Assembly: GCA_963756185.1 (NCBI GenBank)
Contig: CAVWMS010000011.1
Location: 62,001 to 126,000, forward strand
Source of the DNA: DATAXI01 sp963756185
GTDB taxonomy: Bacteria > Verrucomicrobiota > Verrucomicrobiia > Chthoniobacterales > Chthoniobacteraceae
Direction of reading: 5' to 3'
DNA: 64,000 bases
The translations under genes were made by a program, and so were the position numbers. Under the pieces are notes generated by a model that did not search any database, was not told the DNA's origin, and saw only the letters and a program-made list of their open reading frames with translations. Shown one piece after another: positions 1-8,350 of this stretch. The stretch's first letter is position 1, and every line of letters starts with the position of its first letter.

Positions 1-811
1 CCCTGCGGCGGTAACCTCTTTCAGGAACGCCTTGAGCCGGTCCTCGAATTCGCCGCGAAACTTCGCGCCGGCCAGCATCGAGCCGATGTCCATCGCCACG
101 ATCCGCTTGTTCTTGAGCGATTCCGGCACGTCCCCGCTCACGATGCGCCGCGCCAGCCCTTCGACGATCGCCGTCTTGCCGACGCCCGGGATCGCCGATC
201 AGCACCGGGTTATTCTTCGTCCGGCGCGATAGCACCTGCATCACGCGGCGGATTTCGTCGTCGCGCCCGATGACCGGGTCAATCTTCCCGCGCCGCGCCG
301 CCTCGGTGAGGTCGCGCCCATATTTTTCCAGCGTCTGGTATTTGCCCTCGGGATTCTGGTCGGTGACGCGCTGGTTGCCGCGCACCTGCTGCAGCGCCTG
401 CAACAGCCGGGCGTGCGTGACCCCGGAATCCTTCAGCAGCCGCGACGCCGGCGAGTGGGCCTCGCTGAGCGCCAGCAGGTAATGCTCCGCGCTCACGTAC
501 TCGTCCTTCAGGCTCTTCATCTGCTTTTCCGCGGCGTCCAGCACCGCGCGCAAATCCGTGCCGAGATAAACCTGCCCCGCCGCCCCGCTCACCCGCGGCC
601 GCTTCTCGAGGTCTTCCCGCAGCCGGCCCTCGAGGGCCGGCACGGAAACGCCCAGCTTCTCGAGCAGCGGCACGGCCACGCCATCCTGCTGCGTCAGCAG
701 CGCGAGCAGGAAGTGCTCGTTGGTGATCTCCTGGTGCGAAAACTCCGCGGCCACATCCTGGGCGCTTTGCAGCGCCTCCTGCATCTTCTGGGTGAACCGG
801 TCAGGACGCAT
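1..811 (-). CDS. clpB: ClpB-type AAA+ disaggregase, N-terminal part, cut by window edge and frameshifted
   Basis: This is the first part of a ClpB chaperone, a hexameric ATPase that extracts proteins from aggregates together with DnaK. The start at 811 gives MRPDRFTQKMQEALQSAQDV, the typical start of the double Clp-N domain (about residues 1-145). The middle linker and the first AAA+ domain follow (PVIGRDDEIRRVMQVLSRR). The frame is lost at about 196, inside the Walker A motif: IGDP is in one frame and GVGKTAIVEGLARR in the next, because of one extra base in GATCCCGGG. After the shift the protein reads on normally (SMLAGAKFRGEFEDRLKAF) to the window edge. The break falls in an otherwise perfect conserved protein, so a sequencing indel is more likely than a pseudogene. 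ClpA or ClpC is less likely, given the N-domain sequence. Confidence 0.85.
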   Translation of the reverse strand, partial: MRPDRFTQKMQEALQSAQDVAAEFSHQEITNEHFLLALLTQQDGVAVPLLEKLGVSVPALEGRLREDLEKRPRVSGAAGQVYLGTDLRAVLDAAEKQMKSLKDEYVSAEHYLLALSEAHSPASRLLKDSGVTHARLLQALQQVRGNQRVTDQNPEGKYQTLEKYGRDLTEAARRGKIDPVIGRDDEIRRVMQVLSRRTKNNPVLIGDPGRRQDGDRRRAGAAHRERGRAGIAQEQADRGDGHRLDAGRREVSRRIRGPAQGVPERGYRRR

Positions 812-850
812 ATTTTCAATTTAATCGCATGCCGGGCCGGGGCAAGCCGT

Positions 851-1360
851 TCAAGTCTTTCTGGATGGCGTTTTCGTCCGGTTCGGGCCGGATTTTCCTC
901 CCGGAACGACCTCGGCCTTCCGCGGCAGGGCCTTCCGAAAAACGACCTGAACCTTCGACTGGCTGTAGCCCAGCTTTTCGTAGAAATGGTGCGCCTCGGT
1001 CCGGGTCGACCGGCTCCGGATTATGATGTGCGTCGCTCCGCGCTCCAGCGCCCAATTTTCAACGCGCTCCATCAACGCCCGTCCGATTCCCTTCCGGTGA
1101 AGCCGCTCGTCAACGACAAGGCCGCCGACCTCCAGCCGATACTCCGATTCCAAAAACTGCGAGAGCACGCCGTGAACCCAGCCAATCAATCCGCCGTCAT
1201 CGGACTCGGCCACGAAAATGGCGTCGCCGGGACTGTCGAGCAACCGCTCGAGCCGGCCGCGCATGGCCTCTTCCGGCGTCGGGTAGCCAAGCTGCCCGGC
1301 CAGCCGCGCCAAATCGGCGCAATCCCGTTCATCTGCCCGGCGTATCGAGTAGCGCAACAT
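851..1360 (-). CDS. GNAT family N-acetyltransferase
   Basis: A 169-residue acetyl-CoA dependent N-acetyltransferase of unknown substrate. The fold signature is clear: the beta4 strand EYRLEVGGLVVDERLHRKG is followed by the acetyl-CoA pyrophosphate loop RKGIGRALMERVENWA (Q/RxxGxG/A type), then the beta5-alpha4 region ATHIIIRSRSTRTEAHHFYEKLGY. The start at 1360 (MLRYSIRRADERDCADLA) places the domain start where GNAT proteins usually begin; longer upstream starts would add a poorly conserved, low-complexity leader. The C-terminus ends in a basic tail (GGKSGPNRTKTPSRKT). It lies upstream of clpB on the same strand, about 40 bp away, but no functional link is evident. Confidence 0.75.
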   Translation of the reverse strand: MLRYSIRRADERDCADLARLAGQLGYPTPEEAMRGRLERLLDSPGDAIFVAESDDGGLIGWVHGVLSQFLESEYRLEVGGLVVDERLHRKGIGRALMERVENWALERGATHIIIRSRSTRTEAHHFYEKLGYSQSKVQVVFRKALPRKAEVVPGGKSGPNRTKTPSRKT

Positions 1361-1445
1361 TCTTCGCGGCAGGTGACAGGCTACCCGCATCCCGCCGGCC
1401 ATGACAACCGGGATCGCTCCGGGTCCGCCCGGGGGGTAAAAGGGG

Positions 1446-1493
1446 CTTGATTGACCTTGATTGACCTTGATTGACCTTGATTGGGCTTGATTC
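1446..1493. repeat. 10-bp tandem repeat, about 4.8 copies
   Basis: The unit CTTGATTGAC is repeated three times exactly, then once as CTTGATTGGG and once partially. It lies 85 bases upstream of the GNAT gene start. Function unknown. Confidence 0.9.
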
Positions 1494-1815
1494 TGGAGAG
1501 TGCGGAATGAGGCAGATTCGGCGGGCGGGGTGAGTGGTTGCACCGCGAAAAGAGGCGCCGGTTTGGCCATTTTGCCGGAGATAACGGGCGACATTCCGCA
1601 AGGCTAGCAAGATGGATGTCGCGGTGGTTAGGGATTTTTTTCGGCAAAGTTCAAACGCGGGCGCAGGCGTGAACCTTCGCGGGGCCTAGCCTCTGTTTAG
1701 TTTGTCGCAGTTAACCCGCGCCTCCGGCGCTTGGCGCTTTGGAGACGGTGACCTGGGGCTTCGCTCGTGCCTCGCTACGCCCCAGGCTGGCCTAACCCGG
1801 GCCTCCGGCCCTTCA

Positions 1816-1959
1816 AATTGGTGCGACAGACTGAAGCGAAGATGCTCTAACAATTGGTACGACAGACTGAAGCGAAGATGCTCTAACAATTGGTGCGACA
1901 GACTGAAGCGAAGATGCTCTAACAATTGGTACGACAGACTGAAGCGAAGATGCTCTAAC
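1816..1959. repeat. 36-bp tandem repeat, four copies
   Basis: Four head-to-tail copies (1816-1851, 1852-1887, 1888-1923, 1924-1959) that differ at one position: copies 1 and 3 have GGTGCGACAG, copies 2 and 4 have GGTACGACAG. The alternation implies that a 72-bp dimer was duplicated. There are no spacers, so it is not a CRISPR array. It looks like a minisatellite. Confidence 0.92.
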
Positions 1960-2188
1960 GCTTGCGCTTTTTCTGAGCGCCGGTACCGCGTGCGGCTTCC
2001 GTTGCCTGGCGCTTGAGGAGGTTAGGCCGTAATGGGAAAGGGATGTATTTTGGGGAAAGTTGGGCACGAGCTTCACCCATGTCGCTCCGAATGCTCTTGC
2101 CGAAAGCTTCACCCGCGGATTACACGGATTTCACGGACCTCCCTGATGGCGCACCTCCAACATCAGCGCCATCCTTGGTCCAACGATT

Positions 2189-2632
2189 ATGCAAGTTCCC
2201 GGCCTCAGAAGTTGTTACGATCAAGTTGGCGGCATCTATTACGTGGGCCGCATGTTCGACAAAATCCGCCTCCATGCGCAGGGCAAGCTCCCCGAGGAGT
2301 ACCACGCCAATCTGGGCAAGGGATTCGACGCCCGCGCCCTTTCATTTCTCGGCATTGATTATTCGTCGCTCGTCGAGCGGGTAAAACTGGGCAGCACGGA
2401 TGCCGAAATCCTCGAGTGGTGTTTCGAGAGTGGACGCCATCCCACCGATGAACAGATCGAGATTTGGAACGAGTTCATGCGCAAACGCGGCTGGAACGAC
2501 GACGGCACGCCCATGGTGCTCAAACGTCTCAAGGAGATCGGCTGCGAAAACCGCACCGACATCCAGACCTCGTTCGATTTCATCGACCTGGACGAAGGCC
2601 GCGACCCGGGCAAGAGCCCGCCCGTTCTTTAA
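2189..2632 (+). CDS. DUF5069 family protein
   Basis: A 147-residue cytoplasmic protein that I assign to DUF5069, a family of unknown function frequent in Verrucomicrobiota and Planctomycetota. The supporting features are the opening motif LRSCYDQVGGIYYVGRMFDK, followed by IRLHAQGKLPEEYHANLGKG and the middle segment FLGIDYSSLVERVKLGSTD. There is no signal peptide or membrane segment. The start at 2189 leaves only about six residues ahead of the conserved block, which matches the usual architecture. It lies upstream of the hicBA insertion and has no evident operon partner. Confidence 0.6.
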   Translation: MQVPGLRSCYDQVGGIYYVGRMFDKIRLHAQGKLPEEYHANLGKGFDARALSFLGIDYSSLVERVKLGSTDAEILEWCFESGRHPTDEQIEIWNEFMRKRGWNDDGTPMVLKRLKEIGCENRTDIQTSFDFIDLDEGRDPGKSPPVL

Positions 2633-2716
2633 TCTGGATATTTCCATCTCCCGCTTGAAATACGCACCATGGCAGTGCCCATCCGGGTCTGCCCGACAGC
2701 AGCCCATGCACGGGCA

Positions 2717-2742
2717 CCCCAACCCATCCAGGCAGATTTGCG
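2717..2742. repeat. Left copy of a 26-bp direct repeat flanking hicBA
   Basis: This segment (beginning CCCCAACCCATCCAGG) recurs at 3300-3325 with two differences. The right copy is inside the 3' end of the Nudix-like gene and encodes QICLDGLG on the minus strand. The left copy is an orphan piece of that gene end, 20 bases upstream of hicB. The arrangement suggests that the hicBA cassette arrived with, or caused, a duplication of the gene end. Confidence 0.8.
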
Positions 2743-2762
2743 CTCTTGCTTGAATCGAGCGC

Positions 2763-3017
2763 ATGGAGGATTATCGACCGATGGATTTGCCGCTGAAAAT
2801 CGTCGTCGAGAAGCATTCCGATGGCTACGTCGCTTATCCCTTGGGCCTTGCCCGTGGGGTGGTCGTCGGCCAGGGGGACACCTACGAGGCCGCGCTGTCC
2901 AACGTCCGTTCGGCAATCGGGTTCCATGTCGAAACGTTCGGGATTGGCGCTTTGGCGCAGGCCGACGAGGACCCGGTCTTGGAAGCGTTCGTTGCCGAGA
3001 CGGCTGTTCCCGCCTGA
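2763..3017 (+). CDS. hicB: HicB-family antitoxin
   Basis: An 84-residue protein with the HicB partial RNase H-like fold: a strand-rich start (PLKIVVEKHSDGYVAYPLGL), then GVVVGQGDTYEAALSNVRSAI and a helix FHVETFG. HicB proteins bind and block the HicA mRNA interferase and often repress their own promoter. The N-terminal domain is present; there is no recognisable C-terminal DNA-binding domain, so autoregulation is uncertain. The next gene, 23 bases downstream, is the toxin, giving the order antitoxin first. The direct repeats at 2717 and 3300 flank the pair. Confidence 0.82.
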   Translation: MEDYRPMDLPLKIVVEKHSDGYVAYPLGLARGVVVGQGDTYEAALSNVRSAIGFHVETFGIGALAQADEDPVLEAFVAETAVPA

Positions 3018-3040
3018 AAACCCCTGGCTGTTGACACGCC

Positions 3041-3280
3041 ATGGCCAAGTTTCCGGTGGATGCGCCCCAGGATCGAGTATTGCGGGCGATGAGGGCGCTT
3101 GGTTTCGATGTTGTTCGCACGGGCAACCACATCGCGCTTGCTCGAACCGAATCGGACGGGACAGTAACCCCAATGACGTTGCCGGGGCACAGGACGATAA
3201 AGGGGTCCACACTGCGAACGGTGCTGACTCAGAGTGGGATCGCCCGCGATGACTTCGTCCGGGCCTACGAGCAGGCGTAA
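3041..3280 (+). CDS. hicA: HicA-family mRNA interferase toxin
   Basis: A 79-residue toxin of the HicA/YcfA double-stranded RNA-binding-like fold. The N-terminal helix APQDRVLRAMRALGF is followed by the strand with the catalytic histidine (VVRTGNHIALAR), then GTVTPMTLPGHRTIKGSTLR and the closing helix TQSGIARDDFVRAYEQA. HicA cleaves mRNA and is neutralised by HicB just upstream. The stop codon lies four bases from the stop of the convergent Nudix-like gene, so the cassette is packed tightly against its neighbour. Confidence 0.85.
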   Translation: MAKFPVDAPQDRVLRAMRALGFDVVRTGNHIALARTESDGTVTPMTLPGHRTIKGSTLRTVLTQSGIARDDFVRAYEQA

Positions 3281-3284
3281 GACA

Positions 3285-3893
3285 TCACCCCAGCAGCCGC
3301 CCCAACCCATCCAGGCAAATCTGCGACCATGTCTCCATTTGCTCGCGGCGTTCCGCCAATTCCTCCGGCGAGAGAAACGCCAGGTTCGTGATCATGGCCT
3401 CGTTTTTCTCGACCTTGGGCTCGTCCAGTTCGAATACGTGCACCACACCCATGTGGACCTGGCCCACCTCGTTTGAATCGTCATTGAGCAACGCCACCAC
3501 GCGGTTGCGATACTTTGTGCCGATCTTCAATTCCTCCGCGATCTCCCGCCGCACGCCCTGCATGTAAGCAGCCTCGTCCATCGCGAAAAGGCCCTCGTCC
3601 ATGTCGTTCATGTGGCCGCCGATCCCGATCGACCCCTTGCTCACCAGCCGCTGCTCGCCCGCTTTTTTTCCCCGCACGTAGTGCAGCACCTTGCCGCCGT
3701 GCACCAGCAGCACATAAGGGATGATTTGCTTGAACGCCGGGTCGGTCTCGGCGGCGGAGCGGGGCATGAAAAGATTGTTCCCGCGCGCGAGCAGCACGGG
3801 CAGATAACGCTCGACCTCGAAATTGAGCCCGTGCCACATGCCGAGCTTCTCGATGGTCGCCCGGGGCACGACCAGGATCATTTCTTCTTTCAT
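3285..3893 (-). CDS. Nudix-like hydrolase family protein
   Basis: A 202-residue protein with a Nudix-like core. After an N-terminal domain (MILVVPRATIEKLGMWHGL, RGNNLFMPRSAAETD) comes IIPYVLLVHGGKVLHYVRGK, then the Nudix-type helix GVRREIAEELKIG (REUxEE pattern, but the usual glycine after EE is replaced). A substrate-strand segment follows (VGQVHMGVVHVFELDEP). The likely activity is hydrolysis of a nucleoside-diphosphate-linked compound; the substrate is unknown. The last codons (QICLDGLG) are duplicated at 2717-2742 on the far side of the hicBA cassette. I choose the start at 3893 because it gives the conserved MILVVPR strand at once. Confidence 0.65.
   Translation of the reverse strand: MKEEMILVVPRATIEKLGMWHGLNFEVERYLPVLLARGNNLFMPRSAAETDPAFKQIIPYVLLVHGGKVLHYVRGKKAGEQRLVSKGSIGIGGHMNDMDEGLFAMDEAAYMQGVRREIAEELKIGTKYRNRVVALLNDDSNEVGQVHMGVVHVFELDEPKVEKNEAMITNLAFLSPEELAERREQMETWSQICLDGLGRLLG
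3300..3325. repeat. Right copy of the 26-bp direct repeat flanking hicBA
   Basis: Matches 2717-2742 at 24 of 26 positions. It lies inside the Nudix-like gene, 15 bases from its stop codon. See the left copy. Confidence 0.8.
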
Positions 3894-3936
3894 CGCGCGA
3901 AAGTTTCCCGCACCGCCCGGGCAGTGTCGAGCCCGC

Positions 3937-4251
3937 TCAGTGGTGATTCTCGCTGCCCTGCGGCTGATCCAGCACCTGCGCGCCGGGCGACGGCGCCGTG
4001 CCGGTGGCCTGCGCGCCCTGCTGGCCGGCGCCCGGACTTGGAGCCAGCTCGGTCGAGAGACGCGCCACTTCCTCCCTCAACTGGTCCCGCTCGACCGTGA
4101 GCCCCTGGATTTCCGTTTGCATCTGCTCCGCGCTCTGCTTATCCGCCGCCGCCTCCGCCTGCCATGCGCTCACCGCGTTCCGCTTCGACAAGTCGTCCAG
4201 CGCCAGGTAGGCAAGCACCGCGACGGAAAGTAAGATTGGCAGCCATTTCAT
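3937..4251 (-). CDS. Small membrane-anchored protein with predicted coiled coil
   Basis: A 104-residue protein that I do not recognise. The start at 4251 gives MKWLPILLSVAVLAYLALDD, one N-terminal hydrophobic segment (residues 3-17) that could anchor it. A charged helix with a heptad-like pattern follows (AEQMQTEIQGLTVERDQLRE, residues about 40-70), and the end is a Pro/Gly/Ala-rich tail. This layout resembles small FtsB/DivIC-like or lytic accessory proteins, but the sequence does not prove it. It lies between the Nudix-like gene and a serine protease gene on the same strand. Confidence 0.5.
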   Translation of the reverse strand: MKWLPILLSVAVLAYLALDDLSKRNAVSAWQAEAAADKQSAEQMQTEIQGLTVERDQLREEVARLSTELAPSPGAGQQGAQATGTAPSPGAQVLDQPQGSENHH

Positions 4252-4312
4252 CGGCAAGATGGACAGTGCATCACTTGATATATGCGTAAGCAAACATTTC
4301 GTTGCCGCCGCC

Positions 4313-5978
4313 TCAATGCATCACCTGGTCGTCCGCTTCATCCGTGTTGAGCAGGCGTTCGAATTCCTTTTTCAGGAAGTCGCGGGCGGCGATTTCATCC
4401 TTCAACTCCTGCCAGTGAAACCAGGTGAAATCTTCCTCGCGCAAGTTGGCGACATCCTCGTGCGTCTCGAAGATGAGCGCCCGCTCGAATTCCATGCGGG
4501 CCTCGACCGACGCGGCGCTGCTCTTGTCCCGGTTTGTGTTTGCCTGCATGAACTCCGTGACGATGTCCCTGAGCCGGTTATCCGGCGCCTGATGCTTGCT
4601 CAGGTCGATCTTTCCCGCGTAGATGTCCTGCCCCAGCCGGAACAAATCCTCCGTCTGCTTCTGGACCGCCTCGACCGTCCTGGCCTCGGACGCGAATTCC
4701 TCCGGCGCGACGTGCTGCCAGGCGCGCACCGTGTCGAGCCGGTAGCCGAACCGCCTCCATTCCGAGCCGAACTGGGAGTCCTTCGAGAGCGAATCCATTT
4801 TTCGCTGCTCGGCGTAGGTGGCGATGCCGATCACCTTGCCCGTCTTGACCTGGATGATCGGGCTGCCGCTGTTGCCTTCGACAAATTTCGCGTCCACCTC
4901 GACCAGGTCCGGCCCAATTCCCTTCACCTGCCCCTTGATCTCGGTGATCACGTCCGAGCCGAGGCTGTTTCCCAGCACCACCACGTCGTCGCCGATGTTC
5001 ACCTCCTTGCTCACGTCGGCAACCTCGAGGCCGTCCCTGGCAGTGCTCTGGTCCGCCGCGGCCAGGTCGGCCCCATACGCATAGCTGAATGGGCCGGTCT
5101 GAACCTGGGTCGAGTTCATCTCCTGGAAGTGGACGTTGTCGTTTCCACTCAGGACATGGGAGTTGGTTATCACGCGGACCCGTCCCTGGTATTTCACCAG
5201 GCAGGCGCTGCCGTTACCCTGGTCCCCATCCGCGATGAGCAGGTAGCGCGAGTATTGCGAAAAATCCGAGAGCGTCCCTCCGGCCGAGGGCGTGCCGCTC
5301 ACCAATGCCGCAGGATGATCGGCGGGATGGATCGGCAGCGACGGTTTCGGCGCCGGGGCCAGCGCCAGGGATTCCTGAGGTTGCGAGGCTTTGCCGCCGG
5401 CCGCCGGCGACGTGCCACCCAGGGGCAGCGGCATAAGCCCGAGCGGCGTCGGGTTTGACAGCGCGGCGGTCTTGAGCAGCCCGGGCGTCCCGAAGGCCCA
5501 TCGAGGGCGGCGGGGTATCCGCCAGCAGGGCTTTCGACGTGCCGGGCGTCCACATGGCCGAGGCGAGGCTGTCCGTCACCATGTCCGGCGAGACGGTAAA
5601 GGCATACAACTCCCTCTCAACGACATACCTGTCCTCCTGCTGACCGAGGTAGCGCAGCAGCGTGCCCCGCTGGTAGGTGATATATCCGTATTTATTCGGC
5701 ACCTCGACCGCCATGGTCAGGTAGCAAAAGCCGGAATCCGGCGGCCCGGGCATTGGAGCCGGGGCGGCGGCGCTTCCCTGCCCGCCGGACGATCCGAAGA
5801 AACGCGACAGGCCGGGAATCTCCGAAGCCGAAGGGAGATTGGCGGGCAGCGCGGGGGAATTGCCCGACTGAGTCGTCAGGCGCCAGCCCACGTGGGGGAT
5901 GGCGGGAAGACGGTGAAAATAGATCAGCAGCGCGACGGCGCAGATGCCCACCAAAAGGATATAATGCCAGCCTTTCAT
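4313..5978 (-). CDS. Membrane-anchored trypsin-like serine protease (S1C-like), frameshifted
   Basis: One gene in two frames. The first part (5978 to about 5505) has an N-terminal membrane segment (YILLVGICAVALLIYF) and a small strand-rich domain (GFCYLTMAVEVPNKYGYITY). The second part carries a trypsin-like fold: the catalytic His in TNSHVLSGNDNVHF, Asp in YGADLAAADQS and Ser in FVEGNSGSPIIQV. It is therefore probably an envelope protease or chaperone of the HtrA superclass, without a visible PDZ domain. The frames meet near CCCTCGATGGGCC; one base changed there joins them. All catalytic residues lie after the break. I read it as intact in vivo. Confidence 0.65.
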
Positions 5979-5986
5979 GCGTTAGA

Positions 5987-6149
5987 GCAGTTTAAAAAAT
6001 TCTGTGGCCGTCGCTATGTGGCGGCGAGGATCGTTGCGGTTGGTTTCAAGCTTGGCCAGTATGAATTTCATACAGGCGCTGCGCTTGAAGCCCAACCGCA
6101 CCAACCCTCGGCGCTCCCATATCAACGGCCACATAATTTTTTAAAATGC
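5987..6149. mobile_element. 163-bp imperfect palindrome, MITE-like
   Basis: The two halves of this intergenic stretch are near reverse complements. The outer arm TTTAAAAAATTCTGTGGCCG (5991-6010) pairs with CGGCCACATAATTTTTTAAA (6125-6144), and an inner arm TGCGGTTGGTTTCAAGC pairs with GCTTGAAGCCCAACCGCA. The halves meet around GTATGAATTTCATAC. Transcribed, it would fold into one long hairpin. There is no open frame or transposase. A non-autonomous element or an extended bidirectional terminator are both possible. Confidence 0.65.
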
Positions 6150-6223
6150 TCTGGTATCGCGGCGGCGCGACCATAGCCCAGGACCGGGCCGAATGGTAGG
6201 AATATTCATTGGGCCGCGAAGGC

Positions 6224-6754
6224 CTACAGGCCCAGCTTCTTCACCTGGTCCATCTGAGCCTTGAGCGCCGCCATTTCAACGTCCGCCTCGGCCTTGATCG
6301 TCTTGTCCTGCGACGTGGTTCCGGCCTCGAGGATTGCTTCGAGCTGATCCTGCGCGTCGCTGAGCGCATCGAGATAGGATTTGTCGAATTTCACCCCCTT
6401 GAGCGCCGCAATCGCCTTCAGTTGCCTCTTCCCCTTCGGGTCCGGGTCCTGCGAAGCGGGCATCTGGTACGTTGCCGCCAGCTTCTTCAGACTTTCCGCG
6501 GCGGCGGTCTGCTGGTTGAAAATGCCGGCGGCCAGGTCCCGCACTTCCGGCGTGACGGCGTGCTTTTTCGCCAGCGCGGACAATTCGACCACCAGCGCCA
6601 CTTCCGGCGGAGCCTCCGTGAGGAAGGCCAGGTCGGCGCCGCTCATGTCCGTGCTCAGGATCGGCGCGGGGGTCGGGGTCGCGTATTCATTGGTGGCCGC
6701 CCGCGCGCCGGCCCATGCGATCAAAATCGCGGCTGTCAGGAGGGTCTGCTTCAT
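6224..6754 (-). CDS. DUF4142 exported protein
   Basis: A 176-residue exported protein with a signal peptide (MKQTLLTAAILIAWAGARAA). The mature part is all-helical and matches the DUF4142 layout: DLAFLTEAPPEVALVVELSA, KHAVTPEVRDLAAGIF, then SLKKLAATY and ending with FDKSYLDALSDAQDQLEAI. DUF4142 proteins are ferritin-like helical bundles in the periplasm whose function is poorly known. The start codon overlaps the gatB stop (ATGA, 6751-6754), so the two genes are probably translationally coupled. Confidence 0.7.
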   Translation of the reverse strand: MKQTLLTAAILIAWAGARAATNEYATPTPAPILSTDMSGADLAFLTEAPPEVALVVELSALAKKHAVTPEVRDLAAGIFNQQTAAAESLKKLAATYQMPASQDPDPKGKRQLKAIAALKGVKFDKSYLDALSDAQDQLEAILEAGTTSQDKTIKAEADVEMAALKAQMDQVKKLGL

Positions 6755-8208
6755 GCGGCGAGTTTTCGTGCGAGTACCTCGCCGACAATGTTCGGGTTTG
6801 CCTTGCCCTGCGTAAGCTTCATGACCTGGCCCTTGAGGAAATTGACCGATGCGGCCTTGCCCGCCTTGTATTCCGCGACCGCCTTCGGGTTTGCCGCGAT
6901 GACCTGGTCGCAAATCTGCTCGATGGCCCCCGTGTCGCTCTCCTGCTTGAGCCCCTTTTCCCCGGCGATTTCCGCCGCCGATTTTCCCGGCGCGGCAAAC
7001 ATCCCGGCAAACACCTCGCGCGCCTGGGTGCTGCTGATCTTGCCCGCCTCGACCAGGCCCACCAGTCCGTTGAGCGCCTCCGGCACAATGGGGCATTGCG
7101 CGATGCCCAGGTCCGCGTTCTTGAGCGCGCTCTGCAAATCGTTGAGCACCCAGTTGGCCACCTGCTTGGGCTTCGCCGCGCCTTTGGCCGCCCGCTCAAA
7201 GTATTCCGCCAGCGCCAGGTCGCTCGCCAGCACGCCCGCGTCATACGCGCTCACGCCATAGTCGCGCGCGAAACGCTCGCGCTTTTGCACCGGCAGCTCC
7301 GGCACCCGGCTGCGGACCTCGTCCATGAAATCGGCCGTGCGCACCGGCATCAGGTCGGGATCGGGAAAATAACGGTAATCATGCGCGAGCTCCTTGGTCC
7401 GCATGGCGAAGGTCTGGCCCGCGGCCTCGTCCCAGCGCCGGGTCTCCTGCTGCAATTTGCCGCCGCCGGTGAGCACGGCGGTCTGGCGCTCGATCTCGTA
7501 CGCGAGCGCCCGCCGCACGCCGGAGATGGTGTTCATGTTCTTGATCTCGATCTTGGTGCCCAGTTCCACCTGGCCATCGGGCCGCACCGAGACGTTGCAA
7601 TCGCATCGCAACTGCCCCTTTTCCATGTCCGCGAAGCTCACGCCGCCGTATTCGAGGATTTGCTTGAGCGACGAGAGATAGGCGAACGCCTCCTCGGGCG
7701 AGTCGATCTCCGGCTCCGAGACGATCTCCATCAAGGGCGTGCCGGCGCGATTGAAATCGATGCCGGTGCTGGTCTCGAAATGGAACGACTTTGCCACGTC
7801 CTCCTCGAGGTGAATCCGCACCAGCGGCACCAGCTTGTCCGGCTTCGCGATGTTTTTCTGCGCGTCCTTGGGATACGCCATGTCCGGGAGCGGCACGCCG
7901 CCGCTCAGGCAGATCGGCAGGTCGTACTGCGAGATCTGATAATTCTTCGGCATGTCCGGGTAGAAATAATTTTTCCGGTCGAACTTGCACACCTCGGCGA
8001 CCTGGCAGCCGAGCATCAGCCCCGTGAGCGCCGTCATTTTGAGCGCTTCGCCGTTCATCACCGGCAGGGAGCCCGGCAACCCGAGGCAGACCGGGCAGGT
8101 GTGCGCGTTTGGCTCCGCGCCATACTCGACCGGGCAGGTGCAAAACATCTTGCTGCGCGTCTTCAATTGCACGTGCACTTCCAGGCCGATGGTCGCTCGG
8201 TACGGCAT
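6751..8208 (-). CDS. gatB: Asp-tRNA(Asn)/Glu-tRNA(Gln) amidotransferase subunit B
   Basis: GatB is the kinase/tRNA-binding subunit of the GatCAB complex, which converts mischarged Glu-tRNA(Gln) or Asp-tRNA(Asn) to the amide forms. The start at 8208 gives MPYRATIGLEVHVQLKTRSK, the GatB signature. The catalytic cradle follows (FCTCPVEYG, HTCPVCLGLPGSLPVMN, FDRKNYFYPDMPKNYQISQY). The C-terminal YqeY-like tRNA-binding tail is present (PNIVGEVLARKLAA). The length (485 residues) is standard. gatA and gatC are not in the window. An AT-rich interspersed repeat begins seven bases upstream of the start. Confidence 0.95.
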   Translation of the reverse strand: MPYRATIGLEVHVQLKTRSKMFCTCPVEYGAEPNAHTCPVCLGLPGSLPVMNGEALKMTALTGLMLGCQVAEVCKFDRKNYFYPDMPKNYQISQYDLPICLSGGVPLPDMAYPKDAQKNIAKPDKLVPLVRIHLEEDVAKSFHFETSTGIDFNRAGTPLMEIVSEPEIDSPEEAFAYLSSLKQILEYGGVSFADMEKGQLRCDCNVSVRPDGQVELGTKIEIKNMNTISGVRRALAYEIERQTAVLTGGGKLQQETRRWDEAAGQTFAMRTKELAHDYRYFPDPDLMPVRTADFMDEVRSRVPELPVQKRERFARDYGVSAYDAGVLASDLALAEYFERAAKGAAKPKQVANWVLNDLQSALKNADLGIAQCPIVPEALNGLVGLVEAGKISSTQAREVFAGMFAAPGKSAAEIAGEKGLKQESDTGAIEQICDQVIAANPKAVAEYKAGKAASVNFLKGQVMKLTQGKANPNIVGEVLARKLAA

Positions 8209-8214
8209 TTGAGG

Positions 8215-8249
8215 GAATTGATAATTGCTAATCTGAGATTGCTGATTGA
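8215..8249. repeat. AGCAATCT/AATTGATAATTGC interspersed repeat
   Basis: Contains AATTGATAATTGCTAATCTG and GAGATTGCTGATTG. It is one of five places in the window with this repeat family (also 27173, 28336, 28523, 61937). Here it sits between gatB and the CvpA-like gene, directly upstream of the gatB start. Confidence 0.8.
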
Positions 8250-8350
8250 ACGGCACCCAGATCAAGCGCCAATCGTGAATTCCGCGCCTTGGCGCGCACT
8301 CCAGCAATCGATAAGGCGTATATTCCTAACTATCAGCAACTTCTGACTTA

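Larger units (their letters stand above)
1361..2188. other. Long non-coding stretch with tandem repeats
   Basis: About 830 bases with no credible gene. It holds a 10-bp tandem repeat (1446-1493), a GC-rich inverted repeat (CCTGGGGC with GCCCCAGG around 1752-1785), two similar AACCCG(C/G)GCCTCCGG(C/G) segments, and a 36-bp tandem repeat (1816-1959). Open frames through it on both strands encode only translated repeats and resemble no protein I know. Confidence 0.6.

Noticed and set aside
1816..1959. The 36-bp tandem repeat as a CRISPR array.
   Set aside because: The copies are contiguous with no spacers, and no cas gene is near.
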